From an uncultured Rubrobacteraceae bacterium (GTDB lineage Bacteria > Actinomycetota > Rubrobacteria > Rubrobacterales > Rubrobacteraceae): a DNA stretch of 64,000 nt. Location: positions 1 through 64,000 of the forward strand of contig CADCVE010000094.1 of NCBI GenBank assembly GCA_902806065.1, written 5' to 3'. Numbering within the stretch: the stretch's first letter is position 1; each line of letters opens with the position of its first letter. Below the pieces are notes generated by a model, which worked only from the letters and a program-made list of their open reading frames with translations, searched no databases and had not been told where the DNA came from. Shown piece by piece: positions 7,335-17,174 of the stretch. A program made the translations under genes and the position numbers.

Positions 7335-8570
7335 TCAACCGAGCGCTGCAAGGACGGACTTCGCGTCCAGGCGGCTCTTGAAGGGGATGACGTCGCCTTG
7401 TGTTGCGTCAGAGAGGGTCTCGGGCGAGGCGTTGAGAGACCCGGGGGCGGCGATGAGGACGCGGCGACCGCGCTTTGCGGCCTCGCGCAGGAGGGCGACC
7501 CGCTCGATCAGGTACCGCTCGGACCAGAAGCCCAGGATCTCCAGGTGGACTCTTTCGCCGGTTCGCGTGTTGCGGAACGCGAAGTCCGGGACGAGCGCGG
7601 TCTTTAGCTGAGGGACCGGGAGTATCTCCACTCCAGGTTCGAGCTTCCAGTCGCCGGTGTCTTTTGCTCGCTTCCACGCTTTGACGAAAGCCTCGCGTGT
7701 GTCGCCTTCGCCGGTGTCGGCGGGGCCTTTGTAGTGGCTCGTGAGGCCCGGGGCTTCGGAGTCGAGCTCCAGTATGGCTTCGCGGCCTTTCCAGGAGACG
7801 CTTGCGTGTAGCTTCCAGGGGGCGGTTAGGAGGAGGCCGGGGAGGAGCTTGGCGAGGCGCAGACCGTACTTGCGGGTCGAGTTGAAGAGGGAGAGTGGGC
7901 CGTCGAGGTGGAGGCGGTAGCCGCGCGACGTTTGTTCGAGACTGTAGATCAGGCCGAGCAGCTTTACGTAGTGGAAGATGAGCCGGGCGTCGGCCTCCTC
8001 GCCGAGATCTACCGTCAAGTCCTTGGCGGAGTACAGTACGCCCTGTATCTGGGCGACGTTGTAGCGGGAGATCAAAGCCTCCGGAGAAGGCGGCTCGAAA
8101 CTGCTGAGTAGCTGCGCCCCCTGCCGGTCAGCGTACATCAGAGCAGCGGGGTCTTCCACTCCTGTCTCTGTGGCGACCCGCGAGAGCAGTTCCTCACGAG
8201 TCTCGGTTTCGAGGAGGGCACCCGTATGCGAGGGGAACTCCGGCAGGGCGGCGGCGAGCTCGAAGAGGCGTGTCCGCAAGGTGTAGGGGTCGGTCTCTGT
8301 CGGGGATGCCCACGATGATCTCTCTTCGAGGAGCTTCGACAGGGCACGCAAGATCTTGAACCCGCGACGGGGATCGAGGCGCGGTCCGATCTCTTCTTCC
8401 ACCAGTGCCAATTCGCTCTCCAGCCGCGCCCTGGGCTTCCCCAGATGGACGACGTACAGTGCTACGAGAGCTTCCGCTATCTCCCTCGCCTGTTCGTCGT
8501 TCGGTGCGAGCCGGTGCGGGACGAGCCTCCCGCGCACCAGACGCGCCATGACGTGCTCGCCGCGAAGCAC
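7335..8570 (-). CDS. DUF790 / Bax1-type nuclease partner of XPB helicase
   Basis: The 411-residue protein matches the DUF790 family, whose archaeal member Bax1 binds XPB and cuts DNA near bubbles. Near residues 328-350 it carries a PD-(D/E)XK-like nuclease core: LVPDFAFRNTRTG, then VHLEILGFW. GTG at 8568-8570 overlaps the TAG of the helicase gene, so the two are translationally coupled; an ATG seven codons later is an alternative start. Family knowledge and the fixed pairing suggest that the two proteins work together in DNA repair. The role in this organism is inferred. Confidence 0.85.
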   Translation of the reverse strand: MLRGEHVMARLVRGRLVPHRLAPNDEQAREIAEALVALYVVHLGKPRARLESELALVEEEIGPRLDPRRGFKILRALSKLLEERSSWASPTETDPYTLRTRLFELAAALPEFPSHTGALLETETREELLSRVATETGVEDPAALMYADRQGAQLLSSFEPPSPEALISRYNVAQIQGVLYSAKDLTVDLGEEADARLIFHYVKLLGLIYSLEQTSRGYRLHLDGPLSLFNSTRKYGLRLAKLLPGLLLTAPWKLHASVSWKGREAILELDSEAPGLTSHYKGPADTGEGDTREAFVKAWKRAKDTGDWKLEPGVEILPVPQLKTALVPDFAFRNTRTGERVHLEILGFWSERYLIERVALLREAAKRGRRVLIAAPGSLNASPETLSDATQGDVIPFKSRLDAKSVLAALG

Positions 8571-9955
8571 TAAGGGTATGCCTCCGCGAAGGACTCCCGG
8601 CGGCGGCGCGAGGCGGCCTCCTCACCGGTGCCTTCGGTGACCAGCTCGTAGAGGATGGCGCTCTTGCCCTCGCGCGGTCTCAAGACGCGGCCGAGGCGTT
8701 GGACGTACTCGCGGCGGGAGGCGCTGCCGGCCAGGATCACGGCGACATTCGCCTCCGGCACGTCCACGCCTTCGTTTAGGACGTCTGAAGCGATAACGGC
8801 CCGGTAGCGCCCGATCCGGAACCGGTCCAGTATCTCCTTGCGCTCGCGGGCGGGCGTCTCGTAGGTGATGCCGGGGACCAGGAACCGGGTCGATAGCGCG
8901 TAGACCTCCTCGACGCTCTTGGTGAACACGATGGTCCGGTCCTCCCAGTGTCGTTTGAGAAGGCTCTCCAGCGTCGCCGTCTTGCGCTCCGCTGAAGCCC
9001 GGATCTCCCGCCGGCGACGCGCCGCCAGCAACGCCTCCCGCCCTCCCGAATGGCTCGTCGAAGCCACCATAATGAACCGCTGCCAATCCTCCGGTGAGCG
9101 TATGGAGAGACGATGCTTCTTCAGGAAGTCCTGGTAGACGGCATCCTCCGTCTCGTACTCGACCCGCTCGGCGACGGTCAGCTCAACGGGGATGCGAACC
9201 GTTTGGTAGGGGGCTAGATACGTGCCGGCCAGGTCCTCCGGCGAGAGGCGGTAGACGACGGGACCGGCGAGCGTGGGCAGGAGATCATGCCCGCCGTCGG
9301 GCCGCTCGGGGGTGGCGGTGAGGCCCAGGGAATACGGGGCCAGGAGCATCTCGGGGATAACGGCGTACTTTGGAGAAGGCAGATGATGCACCTCGTCGTA
9401 GACCACGAGCGCGAAGCGATCCCCGTACCTCTCCATATGGATGTACGCCGAGTCGTAAGTCGTTACCGTGAGCGGCGTGATCTCGTGATAGCCACCGCCA
9501 AGAAGCCCAACCGTGACCGATGCCCCGAAGGAGTCCGAGAGGATGGAGTACCACTGCTTCAACAGGGCGAGCGTCGGCACCACGACCAGCGTGCTCCTCC
9601 CCGTCCGCTCCATCGCCCGTACCGCGACGGCCGTTTTTCCGGCCCCTGTCGGCAGGACTACTACCCCGCGCATCTCCGAGGGACCCTTGCGCCAGGCGTT
9701 CAGCGCCCCCCTCTGGTATGGCCTGGGTTCCATCGCCACGCGGGACTCTAGGGAGAGCTTCTCGAAGCGCGCGGCCCGGTCAGTGTAGGGTGTCCCTGTC
9801 TCTCGCAGTTTCAGCACTGTCTCGCGGTAGGAGCTTGCGGGTGCCCGCCACTGCTCGGTTCGTTTGTCCCAGATGAAAGGTTCCGGGGGTTTGCCACCGG
9901 TGGCAGCATCGCCGGTCCAGATCAGGGTGCCGGATTCGTAGGAGAGCTCGATCAC
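8570..9955 (-). CDS. XPB/Rad25-type superfamily 2 DNA helicase
   Basis: The 461-residue protein has the XPB order of motifs: an N-terminal damage-recognition-like region (residues 1-75), Walker A LPTGAGKT (101-108), DEVHH box (187-191), LTATPERPD, SDVLNEGVDVPEA and the arginine-finger motif QRLGRVLRPREGK. XPB unwinds or translocates on duplex DNA at damaged sites. It is the first gene of a two-gene minus-strand operon with the Bax1-type nuclease. ATG 9955 is a reasonable start; the divergent GH3 gene begins 75 bases away. Confidence 0.9.
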   Translation of the reverse strand: MIELSYESGTLIWTGDAATGGKPPEPFIWDKRTEQWRAPASSYRETVLKLRETGTPYTDRAARFEKLSLESRVAMEPRPYQRGALNAWRKGPSEMRGVVVLPTGAGKTAVAVRAMERTGRSTLVVVPTLALLKQWYSILSDSFGASVTVGLLGGGYHEITPLTVTTYDSAYIHMERYGDRFALVVYDEVHHLPSPKYAVIPEMLLAPYSLGLTATPERPDGGHDLLPTLAGPVVYRLSPEDLAGTYLAPYQTVRIPVELTVAERVEYETEDAVYQDFLKKHRLSIRSPEDWQRFIMVASTSHSGGREALLAARRRREIRASAERKTATLESLLKRHWEDRTIVFTKSVEEVYALSTRFLVPGITYETPARERKEILDRFRIGRYRAVIASDVLNEGVDVPEANVAVILAGSASRREYVQRLGRVLRPREGKSAILYELVTEGTGEEAASRRRRESFAEAYP

Positions 9956-10030
9956 GCTGTAGAAAGGATACCCGAGATCCGTACGCCTCTCAGCGGTAAA
10001 CTAGCCCCGCCACTATCCGGAGGGAGGGGC

Positions 10031-11203
10031 TTGGAGCCGGAAACAATTACACGACGCCTGGTGCTCTGCACATTTCTACTCCTTGTTACGCTCGTTACGC
10101 TCGCCGGTTGCGGAGGCGAGACCTCTCGGGAGGAGTCGGAGGAGAACCGGGCAAACGTGGAAGAGACCCGGGCGAAGACGGAAGAGACTACTGGGGAGGT
10201 GGAGCGCATGAACGTGCGTGACGCGGTGGGGCAGATGCTCGTCGTTGGCATGGGTGGGACGGAGCCGGACTATTACATAGAGAAGATGATCCGGGAGCGT
10301 AACATCGGCGGCGTCCTCCTCTTCGGCAACAACATGCAGAGCGAAGAGCAGACGAAAGCGCTCACCAGCGCGTTGCAAGAGTCGTCCATGCAGACAGGGC
10401 CCGCCATCCCCTTGTTCGTCGCAGTGGACCACGAGGGTGGAGAGGTGCAGCATGCCCCGTGGGTCCCGGCGTATCCTTCAGCGGCGGAGGTCGGGAACAG
10501 AGGAGACCCGGAGGAGGCGCGCCAAATAGCGCAACACATAGGGCGTGAGCTTCGGCGCGCGGGCGTGAATACGGACTTCGCGCCTGTTGTAGACACGGGC
10601 TCGGGCGCGGCGATCGGGAGCCGCTCCTACGGCGAGGACCCGGAACTCGTCGCAAGCATGGGTGCCGCCGCCATCAATGGCTTCGGGGAGGCGGGCATCG
10701 TTTCTTCGGCAAAGCACTTCCCGAACCACGGCCCTGCCACCGAGGATTCTCACGTCGGTCACCCCGTCGTGAACCACGACATGCGGATGATACTTCGGGA
10801 AGACCTCTTGCCGTTTCGCGCAGCGGTCGAGGCCGGGGTGCCGATGATGATGGCCGGTCACCTCTTGTATCCGGCTATAGACTCCGAGAGACCCGCGAGC
10901 CTCTCGCCGGCGGCTATCGAACTGCTACGCGGGGAGCTTGGTTTCGAGGGCGTGGTGGTGACGGATGACCTGATCATGGAGGGTGCTAGACTTGGGGGAA
11001 CGACCGCCGATGCGGCTCTTCAGGCGGTAAAGGCAGGTGCGGACTTGCTGATCGTCTCCGGTCCGCCCGAGGAGCAGGTGGCGGCCTATGACGCCGTGGT
11101 GGGTGCTGTAGAGTCCGGGGAGATACCGCGCGAGCGGATAGATAACTCTGTCGAGCGCATCGGGAATGTCAAAAGTTACTATTTACTCTACAGCGGAGAT
11201 TAG
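10031..11203 (+). CDS. GH3 family glycoside hydrolase lipoprotein (beta-N-acetylhexosaminidase type)
   Basis: The 390-residue protein begins with a lipoprotein signal (LLLVTLVTLAGC, lipobox LAGC), then an acidic linker rich in E and T. The GH3 barrel follows: GQMLVVGMGG, VAVDHEGG, the R-SYGEDPELV segment and KHFPNHGPATEDSHVGHP, which carries the histidine/aspartate pair typical of NagZ-like enzymes. VVTDDLIMEGA holds the nucleophile aspartate. It probably removes N-acetylglucosamine from muropeptides or other glycans at the cell surface. The TTG start follows GGAGGG. Confidence 0.88.
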   Translation: MEPETITRRLVLCTFLLLVTLVTLAGCGGETSREESEENRANVEETRAKTEETTGEVERMNVRDAVGQMLVVGMGGTEPDYYIEKMIRERNIGGVLLFGNNMQSEEQTKALTSALQESSMQTGPAIPLFVAVDHEGGEVQHAPWVPAYPSAAEVGNRGDPEEARQIAQHIGRELRRAGVNTDFAPVVDTGSGAAIGSRSYGEDPELVASMGAAAINGFGEAGIVSSAKHFPNHGPATEDSHVGHPVVNHDMRMILREDLLPFRAAVEAGVPMMMAGHLLYPAIDSERPASLSPAAIELLRGELGFEGVVVTDDLIMEGARLGGTTADAALQAVKAGADLLIVSGPPEEQVAAYDAVVGAVESGEIPRERIDNSVERIGNVKSYYLLYSGD

Positions 11204-11311
11204 CTGTGAGTTAAGATGGTTGTGTACAAAGGGGCAAGGTGGTCTTTTGGGGAGCAAGCCGCGAGCGAAATAGCGGCTGGAGAGGGCCGATGAGGAGTAG
11301 GAGGTTTCGAG

Positions 11312-12571
11312 GTGGCGCAAGTCACGATGGAGGACGTTAGCAAGGTCTACGGCGAGGATGTGGTCGCCGTACGGGATATGAATTTAGATATTGAAGATGG
11401 AGAATTCGCGGTCTTTGTAGGGCCTTCGGGGTGCGGAAAGTCTACCGCGCTACGCATGATCGCGGGCCTGGAAGATATCTCGCGGGGTAAGGTGTTTATC
11501 GGAGATAACCTGGTCAACGATTTGCCGCCGCGCGACAGGGACGTGGCGATGGTGTTCCAGAACTACGCGCTGTATCCGCACATGAACGTGCGGGAGAACA
11601 TGGGCTTCGCGCTCAAGCTCAGAAAGATGGATAAGGCGGAGATCGGCCGCCGCGTGGACGAGGCGGCGAGGATCCTCTCCATCGAGCACTTCCTGGACCG
11701 CAAGCCCAAGGCCCTCTCGGGTGGGCAGAGGCAGAGGGTCGCCCTGGGACGGGCGATAGTGCGCGAGCCGAAGGCGTTCTTGATGGACGAGCCGCTCTCG
11801 AACCTAGACGCCAAGCTCCGGGTGCAGATGCGCACGGAGATCGCCAAGCTGCACAACCGCATCGGGACCACGACCATCTACGTCACCCACGACCAGACCG
11901 AGGCGATGACGATGGCCGACAGGATCGTAGTGCTAAAGGACGGCATCGTGCAGCAGGTCGCGAGCCCGCAACAGATGTACGAGCACCCCACGAACGTCTT
12001 CGTGGCGGGCTTTATCGGGAGTCCTGCGATGAACTTTATCCGTGCGAGGCTGGAGCGCGAGAACGGCGGGCTGGCCGTGACCTTTGGGAGTACACGCATG
12101 CTGCTCGGACGCGAGTTGATGGCGAAGGCCGGGGAGAGAGAGGACCTCGGGAAGTACGCGGGCAAAGAGGTAGTCCTCGGCATCCGGCCAGAACACATCG
12201 AGGACGCGCGGCTCGCCGAGGGTGACGCCTTAATCAGCAATCAGGGCGATGGTGAGGCTGCGAACACCATCGAGGTCGAACCGCAAGTCATAGAGAGCAT
12301 GGGCAGCGAGAAGTACCTGTACTTCGGGATCTCCAAAGAGCACGCCGCCAGGCTCGAAAGCATCGAGGAGCTCACAAGTGAGGGTGGGACCGATGATGGA
12401 GATGCTGAGGGCTCTGCCGGGGGTTCCGGGTCGGCTGATGACTCTGGAGACTTGTTGGTGGCGCGGATCTCCGTGGAGAGCGAGGCGAGGCTGGGCCAGA
12501 AGATGCGGCTCGCGCTCGACGCCACCAAGATCCGGCTCTTCGATATCGAGACCGAGAAGGCGATTCTCTAG
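11312..12571 (+). CDS. ABC transporter ATPase, MalK/UgpC/MsmK type
   Basis: The 419-residue ATPase has Walker A GPSGCGKST, the Q-loop FQNYALYPHM, signature LSGGQRQRVALGRA, Walker B FLMDEPLSNLD and the H-loop VTHDQ. The C-terminal TOBE/OB region typical of sugar importers carries an insertion near residues 353-381 that is low in complexity and rich in G, S and D. It energises the importer encoded by the next three genes. GTG start with AGGAGG about nine bases ahead. Such ATPases are often shared between several sugar importers. Confidence 0.93.
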   Translation: MAQVTMEDVSKVYGEDVVAVRDMNLDIEDGEFAVFVGPSGCGKSTALRMIAGLEDISRGKVFIGDNLVNDLPPRDRDVAMVFQNYALYPHMNVRENMGFALKLRKMDKAEIGRRVDEAARILSIEHFLDRKPKALSGGQRQRVALGRAIVREPKAFLMDEPLSNLDAKLRVQMRTEIAKLHNRIGTTTIYVTHDQTEAMTMADRIVVLKDGIVQQVASPQQMYEHPTNVFVAGFIGSPAMNFIRARLERENGGLAVTFGSTRMLLGRELMAKAGEREDLGKYAGKEVVLGIRPEHIEDARLAEGDALISNQGDGEAANTIEVEPQVIESMGSEKYLYFGISKEHAARLESIEELTSEGGTDDGDAEGSAGGSGSADDSGDLLVARISVESEARLGQKMRLALDATKIRLFDIETEKAIL

Positions 12572-12681
12572 AGACGACGACACCCGGTTTCTTTGTAACT
12601 GGGAAGAACCCGGAGGAGCCGCGACGGGGAATCGTGGCAAGGAGGAAGGGACCTGCTCGGGTATAGGAGGAGTAGAACACG

Positions 12682-14070
12682 ATGATGCGGAAGGTAAGCG
12701 GATCCAAAAGAGGCGCATCACGCCAGAACTCACTGGCTGTCGTAAGGCGCCGGCTAACCCGGCGGAGCTTTCTAAAGCTTGGCGGCGCCGGTCTCGCCGG
12801 GGCGGCGCTCTTGGGGGTGCCGGGCTGCAGCGGGGGAGGAGGTGGCAATGGTAACGGTGAGTTTACTTTCGCCATGGGACAGGACACCACCGGGGCGCTA
12901 CCTGGTCTGGTCGAGCGTTTCAACCAGCAGTACGAAGGCCAGTACGTGTGCAACTACCGGGAGATGCCCACCGATACGGGTCAGTACTTCGACCAGCTAA
13001 GGACCGAGTTCCAGGCCGGGGGCGGAGACATAGACGTGATCGGGGGGGACGTAATCTGGCCGGCCCAGTTCGCCGCTTTCGGTTTCCTCGTCGATCTCTC
13101 GGACCGCTTCCCGGAGAGCGAGCGTGGGTCCTTTCTTCCGGGGCCGGTAGATTCCAACATTTACGAGGGCGCGATCTACGGCTTGCCCTGGTACACGGAC
13201 GCGGGGCTTCTGTACTATCGTCAGGATCTCCTGGAGCAGAGCGGTTTCTCCGAGCCTCCGCAGACCTGGGAAGAACTGAAGGAGCAGGCCCAGAAGGTCG
13301 TCCAGGACTCCGGCACGGAGAACGGCTTCGTCTTCCAGGGTGCGGACTACGAAGGCGGGGTCGTGAACGCGCTGGAGTATGTCTATAGTCACGGCGGCCG
13401 GGTACTCGACGAGAACGATCCCAACACGGTGGTCGTAGACAGCCCCGAAGCCGCCGCGGGGCTCCAGACGGAGCGCAGCATGATCGAGGACGGCGTCTCG
13501 CCGCAATCCGTCGCCACGTACACCGAGACGGAATGCGAGCCCATATTCTTGCGGGGCGAGTCGGTCTTCTTACGCGCCTGGCCGCAGACATACTCGATAG
13601 CGGGCAACCCGCAGGACTCGGTAATAGAGCAAGCCCAGGTAGGAGTAGCACCACTCCCCGCGGGTCCCGGGGGCCAGAGCGTAAGCGGCCTGGGCGGGTG
13701 GAACTTGTTCATAAACGCTGCCTCGGACCCGGAGGCTCAAGAAGCCGGGTACGAGTTCATCAGGTTCCTCACGTCCTCCGAACAGCAGAGGGCTTATGCC
13801 CAAGAGGGCTCGCGTTTGCCCACGCTGCAGGAGCTTTACGAGGAACAAGAGGTTCTGGACGCGGTGCCGGTCATCGAGCTCGCCGGCGAGCAGACCTTGC
13901 AGAACGCCGAGCCGCGCCCGGTCTCGCCGTTCTACTCGGACATGTCCTTGAGGATGGGCGAGCAGTTCAACGCCTCCTTGAACGGTGAGCTCTCGCCGGA
14001 GGAGGCATTGCAAACACTGCAAGAGGAGCTAGAGCAGATCATCGAACAGGGACAGAATACGGTGGCGTAG
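12682..14070 (+). CDS. ABC transporter extracellular sugar-binding lipoprotein
   Basis: The 462-residue protein has a twin-arginine export signal (RRLTRRSFLKLGGAG), a lipobox-like VPGC and a glycine-rich linker. The body fits family 1 solute-binding proteins: FAMGQDTTGALPGLVERFN, GGDIDVIGGDVIWPAQFA, GLPWYTDAGLLYYRQDLLE and a C-terminal EFIRFLTSSEQQRAYAQEG. It would capture an oligosaccharide or sugar derivative outside the cell. The substrate cannot be read from sequence. Its place between the ATPase and the two permeases supports an operon. Confidence 0.92.
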   Translation: MMRKVSGSKRGASRQNSLAVVRRRLTRRSFLKLGGAGLAGAALLGVPGCSGGGGGNGNGEFTFAMGQDTTGALPGLVERFNQQYEGQYVCNYREMPTDTGQYFDQLRTEFQAGGGDIDVIGGDVIWPAQFAAFGFLVDLSDRFPESERGSFLPGPVDSNIYEGAIYGLPWYTDAGLLYYRQDLLEQSGFSEPPQTWEELKEQAQKVVQDSGTENGFVFQGADYEGGVVNALEYVYSHGGRVLDENDPNTVVVDSPEAAAGLQTERSMIEDGVSPQSVATYTETECEPIFLRGESVFLRAWPQTYSIAGNPQDSVIEQAQVGVAPLPAGPGGQSVSGLGGWNLFINAASDPEAQEAGYEFIRFLTSSEQQRAYAQEGSRLPTLQELYEEQEVLDAVPVIELAGEQTLQNAEPRPVSPFYSDMSLRMGEQFNASLNGELSPEEALQTLQEELEQIIEQGQNTVA

Positions 14071-14131
14071 TAGGGCTTTAGATCGGCGGAGGTAGCTACA
14101 CCCCGCCGCTCGCTAGAGAAAGGGGTGAGGC

Positions 14132-15046
14132 GTGACGACGACGCCGGTAAAACAGAAGAAACGAGGCGGTCTAAGGGAGGAGTTCCGGAACCCGGAGCGC
14201 CGAACCGCTTACTACATGATACTGCCAGCCCTATTTATCATCCTGGTGGTGGCGTTCTACCCGATAGCCTACTCGCTCTACCTGAGCTTCCACCAGGCGA
14301 ACATAAACGTCGTCGGGAACTTCGTGGGCTTCCAGAACTACGTCCTGATGTTCCAGAACACCGAGTTCCTCGAAGGGCTGAGGAATACTTTGATCTTCAC
14401 CGTGGTCAGTGTGTTCTTCGAGTTTGTGATCGGGCTCGCCATCGCGCTGGCCATAAACCAGGCGTTCAGGGGCCGGGGGCTGGTGAGGGCGGCGATCCTG
14501 GTGCCGTGGGCTTTCCCGACGGTTATCTCGGCGGTCATGTGGCGGTTGATGTTCCAGGATCAGGTCGGCATCATCCAGTATGCGGCCAGCACTCTGGGTA
14601 TCATCAGCGATCCGATACTCTCCAGCCAGACGCTGCTCCTGATCGGGGCCATCCTCGTCGATACCTGGAAAACGACACCGTTTATGGCGCTTCTGATCCT
14701 TGCCGGCCTGCAGACCATCCCCGGCGAGGTCTACGAGGCCGCCCGGGTGGACGGTGCGAGTGTCTGGCAACGCTTCTTCAGGATAACTTTGCCCTTGCTC
14801 AAGCCGGCTATACTGGTAGCGGTGCTGTTCCGTACGTTGGACGCGTACCGGATCTACGACCTGTTCTGGGCGATGAGCAACCGGGAGCTGGAGTCCTTGA
14901 GCACGTTCGTGTACAAGGGCGTGAGGATCAGCCAACTCAACTTCGCGGTCGGCAACGCCGCCTCGGTATTTATCTTTATAACGGCGTTCTTGATCGCGAT
15001 CTTCTTTATCAAGGGCCTCGGCATGCAGACTTCGACGGAGGAGTAG
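14132..15046 (+). CDS. ABC sugar transporter permease (MalF/UgpA type)
   Basis: The 304-residue protein has six hydrophobic helices and the EAA motif of inner-membrane permeases (YEAARVDGASVWQRFFRITLP). The early periplasmic FVGFQNYVLMF segment is typical of the first permease in CUT1 importers. GTG start with AAAGGGG ahead. It is followed after 4 bases by its partner permease. Confidence 0.93.
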   Translation: MTTTPVKQKKRGGLREEFRNPERRTAYYMILPALFIILVVAFYPIAYSLYLSFHQANINVVGNFVGFQNYVLMFQNTEFLEGLRNTLIFTVVSVFFEFVIGLAIALAINQAFRGRGLVRAAILVPWAFPTVISAVMWRLMFQDQVGIIQYAASTLGIISDPILSSQTLLLIGAILVDTWKTTPFMALLILAGLQTIPGEVYEAARVDGASVWQRFFRITLPLLKPAILVAVLFRTLDAYRIYDLFWAMSNRELESLSTFVYKGVRISQLNFAVGNAASVFIFITAFLIAIFFIKGLGMQTSTEE

Positions 15047-15050
15047 AGAG

Positions 15051-15905
15051 ATGTCGGCAGCAAGCGCATCCACCGGAAGGGGAGGGACGCTCAACTCAGC
15101 CCTCTTCTACGTGTTCTTAGTCGTGTTCGTGTTGGTAAGCGTCTTCCCGCTCGTCTGGATCTTCAAGATGAGCATCGTTACCAAGGCGGAGCTGTTCGAG
15201 TCACCACCGACCATACTGCCCAATACTCCCACTGCCGCCTCCTACGGCACCATCTTCGCGGACCCGAGCTTCCAGAAGGCACTCATAAACAGCACCATTA
15301 TCGCCGGGGTGACGACGGTAATATGTTTGTTCTTCGGCTCTATCGCGGCCTATGCCATAGCGCGGCTGCGGTTCCGCTTCAAGAGCATCGTGATGACGCT
15401 TATCCTCGCGATTAGCTTCTTCCCGGCGGTGGCGATCATCGCGCCGTTGTTCATCCAGTTCCGCCGGATCGGCATCATAGACACCTATCTCGCCGCGATT
15501 GTCCCGGACGTAGTCTTCGCGTTGCCGCTGACTATCTGGATCCTGGTCGCCTTCTTCAAGGAACTGCCGTTCGACCTGGAAGAGGCCGCCAAAATAGACG
15601 GCGCAACGACTATCCAGGCCTTCAGGATGGTAATAGTGCCGCTCGCCGCGCCCGGCGTGTTCACCACCGCGATCCTCACCTTCATCTTCGCCTGGAACGA
15701 GTTCCTCTTCGCCAACACGTTCCTCTTCGACGACAACACCCAACCGGTAACCGTCGTTATCCCTAACTTCGCGACCGTTTATACGGTAGATTATGGGGCT
15801 CAGGCCGCTGCGGCGGTGGTTGTAACGGTACCGTTAGTAATAATGGTCTTGATCTTCCAGCGGAGGATCGTCTCCGGGTTGACCGCCGGGGCTGTAAAGG
15901 GCTAA
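15051..15905 (+). CDS. ABC sugar transporter permease (MalG/UgpE type)
   Basis: The 284-residue second permease has about six hydrophobic helices, the signature PFDLEEAAKIDGATTIQAFR (EAA motif) and TFIFAWNEFLFANTF, typical of MalG-like subunits. It forms the channel with the preceding permease and docks on the ATPase. The next gene starts one base after its stop. Confidence 0.93.
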   Translation: MSAASASTGRGGTLNSALFYVFLVVFVLVSVFPLVWIFKMSIVTKAELFESPPTILPNTPTAASYGTIFADPSFQKALINSTIIAGVTTVICLFFGSIAAYAIARLRFRFKSIVMTLILAISFFPAVAIIAPLFIQFRRIGIIDTYLAAIVPDVVFALPLTIWILVAFFKELPFDLEEAAKIDGATTIQAFRMVIVPLAAPGVFTTAILTFIFAWNEFLFANTFLFDDNTQPVTVVIPNFATVYTVDYGAQAAAAVVVTVPLVIMVLIFQRRIVSGLTAGAVKG

Positions 15906-15906
15906 A

Positions 15907-16953
15907 TTGCAGAGAATTCGTATACCCAAAGTGGGAGAGGGCTCGAGGGACCTGAACTCGAAGGCAAAGGAGAAGTTCTGGGCGCGGGATCTGCAGCCGG
16001 GCGTCAACCTGCGCTCGACCTTCCTCGCCACCGACGCGAACGTGCGCAGCGATAGTCGCGGAACGCCGTACCTCTCCCTAAAACTCGTGGACAAGACCGG
16101 CTCTGTGGACGCCCGCATGTGGCGGTTACCGTCCGAGCTCCTGAATGGCCTAGACGGCCCCGAGTACGTACATGCCGAGGGCCACGCCCACGAGTACCGC
16201 GGGATGCTCCAGGTAAAGCTCGACCGTCTGAAGGTACTCCACAAGACCGAGATAGAGGAAGAAGACTACCTGCCTGCCACCGAAGGAGACTGTCAATCCA
16301 TGTCCGCGGAGGTCATGGAGGCCGGACGAGAGTTCGAGGACGAGTACCTCCGGGAGCTCTTCGAGAGCATGGTCGCCGACGAAGCTCTATGGAGCGCGTT
16401 CTGCGCGGCGCCCGCCGCCAAGGCGATGCACCACGCCCGCGTCGGCGGCCTCCTGGAGCACTCGCTATACTGCCTGAGGCTCGCAAAGACCCTGGCGGAT
16501 ATGTACCCGGTAAACCGCGACTTGCTCCTCTTCGGGGCCATATTCCACGATGTGGGAAAGACGCAAGAACTCTCCTGGGAGGGCGGGTCTTTCTCCTACA
16601 GCACGCCGGGGCGTCTCCAAGGCCACGTAGTCCTCGGCGACCGCATAGTCGCCGCCCACATAGCCGCCATCCCCGGCTTCCCCGAGGAGCTTGCCCTGCA
16701 ACTCTCGCACATCATGCTCTCCCACCAGGGCGAGCTGGAGTACGGCTCCCCGGAACGGCCCAAGACCTTCGAGGCCCTGCTGGTCAACTTGCTCGACAAC
16801 CTTGACGCCCGGGCCGCTATGTTCGTGGAGACCACCCACAACGTCTCCCCTGGCGGCTGGAGTCACCATGAAAACCCTCTGCGTCGCGCCCTCTACATCC
16901 CGAACTCTATGACCTCCGACGAGGAACGCGCCGAAAGGGACGCCACGGGATAA
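15907..16953 (+). CDS. 3'-5' exoribonuclease, YhaM type (OB-fold plus HD domain)
   Basis: The 348-residue protein has an N-terminal OB-fold nucleic-acid-binding part (residues about 25-120: YLSLKLVDKTGSVDARMW, EGHAHEYRGMLQVKLDRL). An HD hydrolase domain follows, with HHARVGGLLEHS (near 178), FGAIFHDVGK (HD pair near 214) and MLSHQG. YhaM-type enzymes degrade RNA and some DNA from the 3' end. The TTG start lies one base after the permease stop, so it is transcribed with the importer, which is probably coincidental in function. Confidence 0.85.
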   Translation: MQRIRIPKVGEGSRDLNSKAKEKFWARDLQPGVNLRSTFLATDANVRSDSRGTPYLSLKLVDKTGSVDARMWRLPSELLNGLDGPEYVHAEGHAHEYRGMLQVKLDRLKVLHKTEIEEEDYLPATEGDCQSMSAEVMEAGREFEDEYLRELFESMVADEALWSAFCAAPAAKAMHHARVGGLLEHSLYCLRLAKTLADMYPVNRDLLLFGAIFHDVGKTQELSWEGGSFSYSTPGRLQGHVVLGDRIVAAHIAAIPGFPEELALQLSHIMLSHQGELEYGSPERPKTFEALLVNLLDNLDARAAMFVETTHNVSPGGWSHHENPLRRALYIPNSMTSDEERAERDATG

Positions 16954-16989
16954 AAAAAGGGTCAAGCCGTTCGATGGCCTCCGCCGCCC

Positions 16990-17095
16990 CTACTGCTGGA
17001 CTACCTTGATCGCGTCGGCGACGATACATCCGGTGCTTTATCCGAACGGAACCAGAGGCACGTTAGCACGGCCGTTCTCGTTGACGCGTCATACT
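16990..17095 (-). pseudogene. Possible remnant of a golvesin-like C-terminal domain
   Basis: On the minus strand, one frame reads VNENGRANVPLVPFG, a stop, then STGCIVADAIKVVQQ and a stop. The VADAIKVV ending resembles the last strand of golvesin/xanthan-lyase-type beta domains. With an internal stop and no start this is at best a fragment. The surrounding 220 bases hold nothing else recognisable. Confidence 0.25.
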
Positions 17096-17174
17096 AGAGG
17101 AGGGTTTCACCGTCCGAAAGTATTAAAAATATTCGTGCAAAGACAAGGGGTTAGCTGAACAGCGGGGGGCGGTA

